Positions 44,391 through 53,421 of a stretch of 57,718 nucleotides of DNA are shown here, one piece after another (position 1 is the first letter of the stretch; each line of letters starts with the position of its first letter). Location of the stretch: assembly GCA_947645965.1 (NCBI GenBank), contig CANSES010000005.1, positions 1 through 57,718 on the forward strand, in the 5' to 3' direction. The translations under genes and the position numbers were made by a program. The notes beneath the pieces are model-generated. The model made no database searches and was not told the origin of the DNA. It worked only from the letters and a program-made list of their open reading frames with translations. This DNA comes from an uncultured Enterorhabdus sp. (GTDB lineage Bacteria; Actinomycetota; Coriobacteriia; Coriobacteriales; Eggerthellaceae).

Positions 44391-44395
44391 TCACA

Positions 44396-44404
44396 GGGGG
44401 GGGG
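44396..44404 (+). repeat. G9 tract serving as ribosome-binding site of the DUF3800 gene
   Basis: Nine G residues end two bases before the ATG at 44407. Length changes would alter the spacing and strength of the Shine-Dalgarno-like sequence. Confidence 0.8.
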
Positions 44405-44406
44405 CT

Positions 44407-45090
44407 ATGTCTGAGCTCAGTATTTTCATAGACGAATCGGGCGATTACGGGCCCAACTCCGACTTTTACCTCCTGACCCTCGTATTCCACGACCAGCGCA
44501 GCAGCATCGATGCCCAGGTAGATGCCTTAGCCGCCCAGCTGCAGAGCATGGGAGAATCCTCCTTGCGGGCCCTTCACACCGGCCCCATGGTCCGCAAGGA
44601 GGACGAGTACCGGGATGCACCACTCGAACGACGCCGCAAACTGTTTGCGCTGCTGTTCGGATTTGCGCGAAAATGCGGCATCTCCTACAAGACCTTCACC
44701 ATAGATAAGCGGCAGTACCCGGATCCCTTCCAACTCAAAGCGCGTTTGGCCCGGGAAGTCTCCCTTTTCTTCCAGTCCCATACGGGGTACTTCACCTCCT
44801 TCGACCGGGCGATCGCCTATTACGACAACGGACAGGCCATCGTCACGAACATCGTGAACACCGTTTTCGGCGCGATATTCTTCGATGTCGAGATAAGGCG
44901 TGTCCGTCCCAGCGACTACCGACTCTTCCAATGCGCCGACCTCATCTGCACGCTCGAACTGCTGAAAGCGAAGGAGTCGCGACACCTCCCGCTGAGCAGG
45001 TCAGAAGAGATCTTCTTCGAGAGCCGCAGGAAACTGAAGAAGAACCATCTGAAGCAGCTCGACCGCCTCTCCTTCGAAGCACGGCAATAG
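44407..45090 (+). CDS. DUF3800 domain protein
   Basis: A 227-residue protein with the DUF3800 opening LSIFIDESGDYG, whose Asp and Glu fit an RNase H-like acidic active site, and further acidic positions (DQ, YYDNGQAI, FQCADLICTLELLKA near the end). The family is of unknown function and is found in mobile and defence-linked contexts. It is preceded by a structured leader and a G9 tract, and lies between the two paralogous surface protein genes. Confidence 0.88.
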   Translation: MSELSIFIDESGDYGPNSDFYLLTLVFHDQRSSIDAQVDALAAQLQSMGESSLRALHTGPMVRKEDEYRDAPLERRRKLFALLFGFARKCGISYKTFTIDKRQYPDPFQLKARLAREVSLFFQSHTGYFTSFDRAIAYYDNGQAIVTNIVNTVFGAIFFDVEIRRVRPSDYRLFQCADLICTLELLKAKESRHLPLSRSEEIFFESRRKLKKNHLKQLDRLSFEARQ

Positions 45091-45113
45091 ACGCAGCGCC
45101 TGCGAAGACGGAG

Positions 45114-45122
45114 CCCCCCCCC
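45114..45122 (+). repeat. C9 tract upstream of surface gene 2 promoter
   Basis: Nine C residues that end 23 bases before the -35 box of the second surface gene. Its length could influence promoter geometry, but no direct evidence shows that. Confidence 0.7.
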
Positions 45123-45145
45123 AACCCCGACCGCGGCGCCCAGGG

Positions 45146-45174
45146 TTGCGGAAAGCGGGCCGAAGGGGTATATT
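45146..45174 (+). promoter_or_regulatory. Promoter of surface protein gene 2
   Basis: TTGCGG (45146-45151), 17 bases, TATATT (45169-45174), matching the architecture of the promoter of gene 1. The leader has a hairpin GGTCGGC (45194-45200)/GCCGACC (45228-45234). Confidence 0.65.
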
Positions 45175-45255
45175 CGGCCACGGTACGCTGATAGGTCGGC
45201 AGCAGCTCTATGTTCCCGCAGGGACGCGCCGACCTGCGAGAGAAGGAGATCCATC

Positions 45256-48200
45256 ATGAGAGAGAAGCGCTCACGGTCGCTTCTGCGCCTCGGATTGGCG
45301 GCGGCGCTCGCCTGCGGCATGACGCCCGCGGCGGCCCTGGCCGGCGAGGGGCAAATTGAAGAGACCCCCCCCCCATCGAGTTTTCTGAGCCGGTAGCCGA
45401 CGCCGCCGCAGCCGGCGCCATCCCGGCGCCCGACGGCGACTCCCCCGCGGCCGGCGACGCCGCCCCCCGCGACGTGTCCACGCCCCGCGCCGACCTCGCC
45501 GGCCAGCTGGCCGCCGCGGAGCTGCCGTTGTTCGCGGCCACTCCCCGCACCGTCGCCCCCGGCCCCGGCGCCTTCCAGCTCGGCGACTTCACCATCTGGG
45601 GAACCGACGGCGACACCGTGACCGCCGCCGACTTCGCCTACGATAGCGGAGCCAAGACCCTCACGGTGAATACCGACAAGCGCTTCGCCATCCAGAACAC
45701 CGATCAGACGAAGGACTCCGACGGTTACCTGGCTGTGAATTCGTCGGCGGCCATCGTTATCCCCGCCGACCGCGACGCTCACATCACACTGGCCGGTGTC
45801 GGCATCCTCAGCACGGCACCCCTGGATCTCGCAACCGGCGCCTCATGTTCCCTCGTACTAGCCGACGGAACCAAGAACAGTTTCAAGACAAACTACCCCA
45901 CCAGCGCCTCTGCCACCGGCAGCCATTCTGCCATTCACTGCGGAACGGGCTCTTCCATCTCCGTCGATGACTCAGTCGCCAATCGCACGTCCAAGGGAAC
46001 ACCCGTCATCCCCGAGGATGGCGTCATGCCGAGAAATCCCGACCTTAGTCCCAGCGATCCCGCGGCAGCCAACCCCTATCTTTTGGCCAACAGCACCGAA
46101 GTGAGGGCGGGTGATCCGCTCACGAAACTCGACAGCGAGAATCCAGGGACGCTACTTGCCCAAAATGCCGCCAACGGAATGGCGGCGGCCATCGGGGCGC
46201 CCTACGGTGAAGCGGGCGGCAACATAACCATCAACGGCGGCATCATCACGGCCATCGGAGGTCGCGAGGATCGCGGCGGTAGTGGCTACATCGACTACGC
46301 GGCCGGCATCGGCGCAGCAGGACCCGCGGGCGGCAACGGCACAGGGCTCGACGAGTGGATCACCATCAACGGCGGCCGCGTCACCGCCCAAGGCGCCTAC
46401 CACGGACCAGGCATCGGAGGAGGCCCCGCAGGAAAAACTGGCAACATCCGCATCAACGGCGGCTACGTTGTCTCGAACGGCGGCGTTCATGGCCGAGGCT
46501 TCGGCACCGGCTGCGACGGCGATAACAGTTCCGAGTACCAGATCATCCTCACTGGTGGCACGTTGCTGCCCACCGGCGGCCGCGAGTACTACCCCGCCGA
46601 TATCGGGGCCCCCGGCGCCAAGGTCACCATCACAGGCGGTTCCATCGGCAACAGCCTGGGTGCTGACTCGTTCATCTTCGACGGCACTGCCACCAACGCC
46701 AAGGGCGAGCCCATTGAAATGATTCAGGTGGATCTCACCTCGGATGTGGGTGAGAGCGCCTTCGCTCTCACCGAATGGGAACTCAAGGTGGACGGCGAGC
46801 CCTACGAATACGGCGCTCCAGCCGAGTTCGACAAGGGGCACCTGTACCTGTGGCTGCCCAAGCGCGTCGTGAAGAACTCGGAGGTGACCGTGGAGTTCAC
46901 TTATCTTGACACCGACAAGCTGGACGCGAACGGCAACCCCACCCCTGTGACGCCGCTGCCTCTGTTCCGCCCCTCCGACAGCTCGCTGCCGCCCGGGGTC
47001 ACCAACGACGGCAAGCTGCGGCGCTACGCCGACTTCACCCTGGACGCCAACTACCTGGCGTCGCTCGACAAGTACTACGACGGCAAGGGCGCGGGCATGT
47101 TCCCCCTGCCGCTGCGCACGCCCGACGGGCGCGATCTCACCCAGGCCGAGAAGATCACCTTCAAGTACCAGCACCTCGATAGCGCCGGAAACCCAGTGGG
47201 CGCCGAGACGGGCAACGGCTCCGATGTCGGCGCCATGAAGTTCACCGCCGTGTCCACCCAGTACTCCGACGACACCGAGGGCGGCTTCTCCGAGAGCTAC
47301 TGGGGGCACCGCGCCACCGGCCAGTTCACTATCTGGCCCATTGCCTCCCAAGTGAGCGACATCGCGGCCGAATGGGTGGACGACGGGAATCCCGGGGCGG
47401 TGGCCCACCCCTCCGACCAGGTGCTCAGGGTGAGCGCCACCATCGGCGCCGCCCCCACCGTGGACGGTCAGGCCGGATCGGAGAAAACCAAGCCCACCTG
47501 CCAGGCGCCGCGGGGCCAGGTGCAAATCTACGTGGACGGCCAGCCCGTGGGCGCGCCGGTGAACCTCGTGTACGCGGGCGACCTGGACGCCGAGGGCAAT
47601 CCCATCCCCGAGGGCGACCCCCGCGTGACGGCCAAGAAGGTCGACAACGGGCAGGGCGGCTCGACCGCGCTCTTCTCGCTGGCCCGGACGGCATCCGCCT
47701 CCGACTTCCTCGTGCCCACCCAGGGCCAGCAGGGGCGCCACGAGATCGCGCTGCGGTTCCTGCCGCCCTCGGCCACCCAGGCCGCCGCCGGGCAGCCGGC
47801 CAACTACCTGGCCAGCGCCGCCCCCGACGAGGACGGCACCGTGCCGCGGGCCGAGGTGGCCATCGACCCCATCGACCCGAATCCTGCCGTGACGCCCGAG
47901 CCCGACCCGGACTGCGCCGACCCCGACGCGCCCGAGCCGAAGGTGGAGACGGGCCCGGGGCAGCCCGCCGACCCGGGCGCCGACCCGGGCAAGCCCGGCG
48001 ACAAGGTGTTCCGCGGCATCATCGTGACCACCTGGGGCGAGGCGAGCGACGCCGACCCGCACCCCGGGCGCGTGATACTGAAAGTGAAGACGCCGTCGTC
48101 GGGCCCCATCAGCGTGACCGACGCGAAGGGCGGCGTGTTCGAGGCGGAGTTCAAGAAGGACGCCGACGGGTTTCCCGTCAGGGACGACGACGGATGCTAC

Positions 48201-50060
48201 ACTCTCGTGATTGACCCGACGGCAATCGGCGCCGGACAGCTGACCTTCGCCCAGAAGCCCAACGGGGCCTACACGGGCAGCACCTGGATCTACAGCGTAA
48301 CGGTACGGCCCGACGCGACCGTGGCGCCCGCGCCCGCGCTGGCGAAGAGGGCCGAGAACCTGACTCACCCGCACGGGCCCACGCAGCCGGGCGACCGCAT
48401 CCGCTACACGATCACGGCGTCGAACGCGGCGGCGGGATCGCTGTGGACCCAGGTGGTGGTGAGCGACCCGCTGCCGGCGTGCCTGGAGCTGGCCGGGGCG
48501 TCGGTGGGGCTCATGGGCGCTGACGGGGTGAGGCGGCCGCTGTCCGCCGCCGCGCCCGGGGCCGCGCCCGCAGCGGGGCAGTACGCCCTCTCGGCGCCGG
48601 GCGCCGACGGGCGCCGCACGCTGACGGCCCCCGTCGGCGACATCGGCGGCGGGCGCGAAGCCGTGCTCTCCATCGAGTGCGCAGTGCGCGGGGACATCGA
48701 CTTCGCCGCGGCCCCGGCCGAGGACCTCTCGCTGGAAAACGTCGCCTCGGCAACCGGCAAGCGCCCCGACCCCGACGACCCGGACGGGCCCGACGCGGGG
48801 CCGGTGGATCCCGATCCGTCCGACCCCGCCGCGCCCCCGGGCCCCGAGGAGGTGCTGCCGGCCGACCCGGACGCGCGCATGTCCAAGGCGGTGGAGAACG
48901 CGAGCTCGCCGGGGGCGGCCGTCACGCGGGTCGGCGACGTGCTGCGCTACACCATCACGCTCGAGAACGCCGGTGCCGCGAACAGTTGCCTAGCGGCGGC
49001 AACCATATCCGACCCGCTGCCCGCGGGGCTGGAGCCCGTGCCCGGCACCCTGCGGCTTTCCGTGGACGGCGGGGAGCCGGCCGCCGTGCCCGACGAGGCC
49101 TACGACCGGGCCAGCCGCACCGTCGCCGTGGCGTGCGGCGACGTGTGGGGCGGCTCGCGGGCCACGCTGACATTCCAGGCAACGGTGGGTGAGGCGGCGC
49201 TGGGCGCCGACGCGGCCAACGTGGCGTTCGCCCACGGGCGGGTGCCCTCGCAGAGCGCGGAGGAGCTTCCCGAGGCCCCCGAGCCCGGCAAGCCGGCCGA
49301 TCCGCCCACAGGAGGCCCAGCGGCCTCCTCGCCGCCGGCGATCCCGCCCGTCGTCGTGGGCGACGACCCGGCCGAGGGCGACCTGTCCATCGACAAGACC
49401 GCCGAGAACCTCTCCCGCGGGGACGGCACCACCCATGTGGGCGACACGGTGCGCTACGAGATCGCGCTCTCCAACGAGGGGGCGGGCACGAGCTGGATGG
49501 ACGCCGTGATCCGCGACGACGTCCCCGAGGGGCTGGAGCCCGTGGCGGGCACGCTGCGGCTCACGCTGCCCGACGGCCGCGAGGTCGCCGTGGACGACGC
49601 GGCCTACGACCCGAAGACCCGCGTGCTGGCCGTGGCCGCGGGGCACCTCCACGGGGGCCAGCGGGCCGTCCTCTCCTTCGACGCGCTGGTGACGGAGGCC
49701 GCCGTGGGCGCCGACGTCGGCAACGTGGCGGTGGGCTACGGCACGCCGCCGAGCGCGTGGGACCCCGACGGCGTCCATCCCGAGCCCGGCGCGCCCTTCG
49801 ACCCGCCCGGCGGCTGGGGCGCCTGGGAGCGCGGGCGGGACAAGGTGGTATCTGACCCGTCCTACCCGCCGGGGGTCGACAAGCTGGGCGGCGTGGTGGC
49901 CGAGGATCTGCCCCGCGAGAAGGCGCGCACCACCATCGCCCACAGGCTCGCCCAGACCGGCGACGCCCTGGCCGCCGCGGCCGGCCTGCCCCTGGCAGCC
50001 GCCCTGGCCGCCGGCGGCCTGGCCCTCGCGGCGCGCCGCCGCCGCGAGCGGGCGCGGTAG
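45256..50060 (+). CDS. Wall-anchored surface protein 2, out of frame at a C10 tract
   Basis: A paralog of the gene at 39182 with nearly identical first 130 bases. The ATG at 45256 (AAGGAG) opens a signal peptide. At 45365-45374 ten C residues put the frame onto a stop at 45394-45396; one more C or two fewer would join the frame open to 50060 (about 1600 residues). Domains: a Gly-rich solenoid (ITINGGRVTAQGAYHGPGIG repeats), Ig-like parts, three DUF11-like repeats, LAQTG (49948-49962), a hydrophobic helix and RRRRERAR. The last DUF11 repeat includes a 413-bp segment identical to gene 1. Confidence 0.85.
45365..45374 (+). repeat. Homopolymeric C10 tract
   Basis: Ten C residues in the same position as the C7 tract of the first surface gene. 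Both lengths are 1 mod 3, so both genes are read into an early stop. Confidence 0.9.
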
Positions 50061-50079
50061 CGGAGGCAATTTCAGGTCG

Positions 50080-50105
50080 CGGGAGGGCTGAAGCCCTCCC
50101 CTACG
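50080..50105 (+). repeat. REP-like palindrome, copy 11
   Basis: CGGGAGGGCTGAAGCCCTCC followed by CCTACG, first of four clustered copies in the gap after surface gene 2. Confidence 0.8.
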
Positions 50106-50141
50106 ATGCGGACCTGGCACTCAGCTCCAAGATCGGCACGC

Positions 50142-50167
50142 CGTAGGGGCGGGCTTTAGCCCGCCCG
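50142..50167 (-). repeat. REP-like palindrome, copy 12
   Basis: CGTAGGGGCGGGCTTTAG followed by CCCGCCCG, inverted to copy 11. Flanking CAGGTCGCGGG and CCGCGACCTG also pair, extending the palindrome between copies 11 and 12. Confidence 0.85.
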
Positions 50168-50192
50168 CGACCTGAGAGGTGGTTCCCGGTTG

Positions 50193-50218
50193 AGGAAGGG
50201 CTGAAGCCCTCCCCTACA
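50193..50218 (+). repeat. REP-like palindrome, copy 13
   Basis: AAGGGCTGAAGCCCTCCCC followed by TACA, a diverged copy. Confidence 0.65.
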
Positions 50219-50277
50219 AGTCCTTCTCTACGGAGCATCCTCGGCGGGACGCTGCCGGCTGCCACTCGCAGTCCCTC

Positions 50278-50303
50278 CGTAGGGGTGGGCTTTAGCCCGC
50301 CCT
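50278..50303 (-). repeat. REP-like palindrome, copy 14
   Basis: CGTAGGGGTGGGCTTTAG followed by CCCGCCCT, 11 bases past the stop of the metalloprotease gene on the opposite strand. Confidence 0.82.
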
Positions 50304-50314
50304 CTCCCCCCCGT

Positions 50315-50896
50315 CTAGCGCAGTTTGGCGCGACGGGTTTTCCAGTCGGGCATGAAATGGGTCATGAGGGATTGGAAGCGCGGGCCGTGGCCGCGTTCCA
50401 GCAGGTGGCACAGCTCGTGGACCACCACGTATTCCAAACATTCCGGCGGGTAGAGCGCCAGGCGCACGTTGATGCAGATGCGGCCGGTGGCCGGCTGGCA
50501 GCTCCCCCAACGGCTCTTCATATTGCGGTAGACCACCTTGCCGGCCTTCACGCCCATGATGGGCTCCCAGGCCGTGATGAGCGCGGGCACACAGGCCTGC
50601 ACCACAGCGCGCCACTGGGCCACCTCCTCGGGCGTGGCCGCAGCGGCCTCGGCCCGGGGTGACGCGGCGATGGCCTCCCGCTGGGCCTCGATCCAGGCGC
50701 GCTTCTCCCGCACGAACCCCCGAATGGTGGCCAACGGCAACCGCAGCGGCGCCGACACCTCGATGCGACCCTCGGGCGGCTTCACCCGCAGATGCACGTT
50801 CTTGATAGCCTTGCGCGTGAGCACAATTTCCAGGTCGTCGATGGGAACGATCTCGGGCGGCATCGTCTTTGCAGACCGTTTTCCTCGCGTTGCCAT
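50315..50896 (-). CDS. YgjP-like metal-dependent hydrolase (DUF45)
   Basis: A 193-residue zinc peptidase-fold protein with the HExxH-like site VVHELCHLLERGHGPRF (His, Glu, His and a later His) and KSRWGSCQPATGRICINVRL, the hallmarks of the YgjP/DUF45 family. The substrate is unknown. The ATG at 50896 is chosen because the longer open frame upstream is a shadow of rsmI; the ribosome-binding site is weak. It lies 43 bp downstream of rsmI on the same strand. Confidence 0.85.
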   Translation of the reverse strand: MATRGKRSAKTMPPEIVPIDDLEIVLTRKAIKNVHLRVKPPEGRIEVSAPLRLPLATIRGFVREKRAWIEAQREAIAASPRAEAAAATPEEVAQWRAVVQACVPALITAWEPIMGVKAGKVVYRNMKSRWGSCQPATGRICINVRLALYPPECLEYVVVHELCHLLERGHGPRFQSLMTHFMPDWKTRRAKLR

Positions 50897-50939
50897 GGGA
50901 TTCTTCGACTCGCTTCGCTCGCTCAGTACGACACCAGGG

Positions 50940-51803
50940 TCATCGGGCGGCGGCCATGGCCAGATCGTAGGCGTCGTTGCGGGGGATGCCGAACTCGGCG
51001 GCCAAGCGCTTAGCGACCTCCTTGGTGCGCAGCCCCTCAGCAACCAACTCGGCCGCCCGGGCCTCGGCGATGGCCGCCACGGCATCGGCATCGGCAGCGG
51101 CTTCGTCGGCACCGGGCGCGTCGATCACAAGCGCGATCTCGCCGCGGATGCCGCCGGGCTCCGCAGCGCGGGCGGCGAACTGCTCGCGCAGCTCGGCCGC
51201 CGTGCCCCGTGCCACTTCCTCGTGCAGCTTCGTCAGCTCGCGGCACACGGCCACCGAGCGCCACGGCAGCACCTCGGCGACAACCTCCAGGGCCGCCACC
51301 AGCCGGTTCGGGCTCTCGTAGAACACGAGCGCCGCATCCAGCCCGCGCAGCTCCTCCAGCACGGAGCGCTGCTCGCCCGCCTTGCGCGGGAAGAATCCCC
51401 CGAAGTAGAAGCGCGGGCACACCGTGCCCGAGGCTACGTAGGCCACAGCCGCCGCCGAGGCGCCGGGCAGCACTTCCACGGGCACGCCGGCCCCGTGGGC
51501 AGCAGCCACCAGGCGCAGCCCCGGGTCGGACACCCCGGGCATGCCGGCGTCCGAGCAGTAGGCCACCACATCCCCGGCCGCCACGCGCTCCATCACGCCG
51601 GCGGCCCGCGACCCGATCATCGCCTCGTCGAGCCGCTCCAGAGGCTTGCGGATGTCGAAGTGCGCCAGCAATTTCCCCGTCACCCGCGTATCTTCCGCGC
51701 ACACCGCATCAGCGGCGCGCAGCGCGTCCAGCGAGCGCAGGGTCATGTCCCCCAAATTCCCAATGGGAGTGGGCACGATCACCAGTTTTCCCGTCCTATT
51801 CAT
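50940..51803 (-). CDS. rsmI: 16S rRNA (cytidine1402-2'-O)-methyltransferase
   Basis: A 287-residue SAM-dependent methyltransferase that modifies C1402 in the decoding region. It has the family start KLVIVPTPIGNLGDMTLRSL, CSDAGMPGVSDPG, and VLPGASAAAVAYVASG. The C-terminal domain with VAKRLAAEFGIPRNDAYDLA fits the RsmI tail. The YgjP-like gene follows. Confidence 0.95.
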   Translation of the reverse strand: MNRTGKLVIVPTPIGNLGDMTLRSLDALRAADAVCAEDTRVTGKLLAHFDIRKPLERLDEAMIGSRAAGVMERVAAGDVVAYCSDAGMPGVSDPGLRLVAAAHGAGVPVEVLPGASAAAVAYVASGTVCPRFYFGGFFPRKAGEQRSVLEELRGLDAALVFYESPNRLVAALEVVAEVLPWRSVAVCRELTKLHEEVARGTAAELREQFAARAAEPGGIRGEIALVIDAPGADEAAADADAVAAIAEARAAELVAEGLRTKEVAKRLAAEFGIPRNDAYDLAMAAAR

Positions 51804-51840
51804 GGCGGGTATTGTACCTCCTATTCGCCCGGCTTATGGG

Positions 51841-51869
51841 TTGCGCGGAAAATCACCGCTCGGTTTAAT
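51841..51869 (+). promoter_or_regulatory. Possible promoter of the acyl-CoA dehydrogenase gene
   Basis: TTGCGC (51841-51846), 17 bases, TTTAAT (51864-51869), about 70 bases before the ATG. The -10 is moderately good; the -35 has TTG only. Confidence 0.38.
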
Positions 51870-51938
51870 TGGATTTCGGCCGCGGCGAGGCGCAGGATAT
51901 ACCCAGCGAAACACGCCGCACCGTCAAAAGGAGAAGCC

Positions 51939-53159
51939 ATGAATCCGAATGCCACCATTACCGACGAGGAATTCGAAGCCTATCTCAAGCAGATCCGCGA
52001 GCTGGCCGAGGGCCCCTTCGAGGAGATGCAGAAGGAGATCGAGATCACGAACAAGTTCCCCGACGAGTTCTACGAGCTGGCCCGCGCCAACGACCTGTAC
52101 CGCTTCTACCTGCCGGCCGAGTACGGCGGATGGAACCTCAACGAGCAGGAAATTCTGCGCGTGCAGGAGGAGTTCTCCCGCGGCCCGGGCGGCATGCGCA
52201 TGCACCTGCACCACGCCGCCGACATGAACTGGCGCATCCTGGACGACTACGGCAAGCCCGAGCTGAAGGCCCGCTACATGGACAAGTTCCAGGACAAGTC
52301 CATCTACTGCAACTTCGCCATCACCGAGCAGACCGGCGGCACCGGTGCCGATTTGCACACCACGGCCATCAAGGACGAGGACGGCAACTACATCCTGAAC
52401 GGCGAGAAGTGGCTGATCTCCCACACCGACTGCTCAGATTTCACCTACGTCATCGCCGTGACCAACCCCGACGATCCGAAGGACACGCGCCTGTCGGCCT
52501 TTTTCGTGCCCGTGGACGCCGAGGGCTTCGAGACCATCCCCATGCCCCACATGATGGGCTGCCGCGGCGCGGGGCACGCGGGCCTGAAGTTCACCAACGT
52601 GAAGCTGGACCCCATGTACCTGCTCGGCGAAGAGGGCCAGGGCATGGAAGTGGCCATCCACTCGCTGTCGGTGTCGCGCGTGCACATCGCCTGCTCGAAT
52701 CTGGGCATGGCCCAGCGCATGCTGGAAATGTCGCTGGCCCGCGCCCGCGATCGCGTCACCTTCGGCAAGCCCATCGCCACGCGCCAGGCCATCAAGATGA
52801 AGATCGCGAACATGCAGGCCTCCATCCACGCCCTGCGCTGCGCCATCTACGACTTCGCCCGCGACTTCGACCACGACCCCTACGGGCCCGACATCGACGA
52901 GAAGGCCGCCATCTGCAAGCTTTTGTCCATCGACACGGTGAAGCTGGTGTCCGACGAGATGCTGGAGATCTTCGGCGGCGACGGCTACTTCGAGGATTCC
53001 CCCTACGGCCCGACCGAGCGCCTGTACCGCGACTGCCGCGCCATGTGGCTGGAGGAGGGCGCTCCCACCGTGCAGCGCATCACCATCGCCCGTGAATGCG
53101 AGAACCACGACGGCCGTTTGAGCTATATCTACGACGAGACCCCCAGCCAGCGGGATTAA
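51939..53159 (+). CDS. Acyl-CoA dehydrogenase
   Basis: A 406-residue flavoenzyme of the acyl-CoA dehydrogenase family. Features include YCNFAITEQTGGTGADLHTT (FAD contact), WLISHTDCSDFTYV, ARDRVTFGKPIATRQAI and a C-terminal EIFGGDGYFEDSPYGPTERLYRD with a candidate catalytic Glu in WLEEGAPTVQRI. An AAAAGGAG site precedes the ATG. No ETF or CoA-transferase genes lie next to it. The exact acyl substrate cannot be read from sequence; proximity to a 2-hydroxyacyl-CoA dehydratase-type activase is noted but they are on opposite strands. Confidence 0.93.
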   Translation: MNPNATITDEEFEAYLKQIRELAEGPFEEMQKEIEITNKFPDEFYELARANDLYRFYLPAEYGGWNLNEQEILRVQEEFSRGPGGMRMHLHHAADMNWRILDDYGKPELKARYMDKFQDKSIYCNFAITEQTGGTGADLHTTAIKDEDGNYILNGEKWLISHTDCSDFTYVIAVTNPDDPKDTRLSAFFVPVDAEGFETIPMPHMMGCRGAGHAGLKFTNVKLDPMYLLGEEGQGMEVAIHSLSVSRVHIACSNLGMAQRMLEMSLARARDRVTFGKPIATRQAIKMKIANMQASIHALRCAIYDFARDFDHDPYGPDIDEKAAICKLLSIDTVKLVSDEMLEIFGGDGYFEDSPYGPTERLYRDCRAMWLEEGAPTVQRITIARECENHDGRLSYIYDETPSQRD

Positions 53160-53194
53160 CGACGACCCGCGGGCCGCGGGCTGAATGCGGCTTG

Positions 53195-53220
53195 CGGGCG
53201 GGCTGAAGGCCGCCCCTACG
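53195..53220 (+). repeat. REP-like palindrome, copy 15
   Basis: CGGGCGGGCTGAAGGCCG followed by CCCCTACG, downstream of the acyl-CoA dehydrogenase gene. The rest of 53160-53421 shows no gene. Confidence 0.82.
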
Positions 53221-53421
53221 AGGTCTTCCTGCTGCGCTGTCCCTACGGGTCTCCCGACTCCTCCATCCCTGGCCGCGGTATCGGTCCGCACACGCCGATG
53301 CCGCGGCCTTCCCCTCCTTCCATTCATAGAAAACACCTATGGACGCGCCGCCCTGCCAAGCTGTGGAGCGGCGCGGCTTTTCGGTATGATGGCCCCGCAG
53401 GCAACGACGCAAGGGGGTCCG

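Noticed and set aside
39291..45374. Simple sequencing error in both C tracts
   Set aside because: Not excluded, but both tracts are in the same residue class at different lengths, other long G/C tracts occur nearby, and the layout matches contingency genes; kept as the main alternative.
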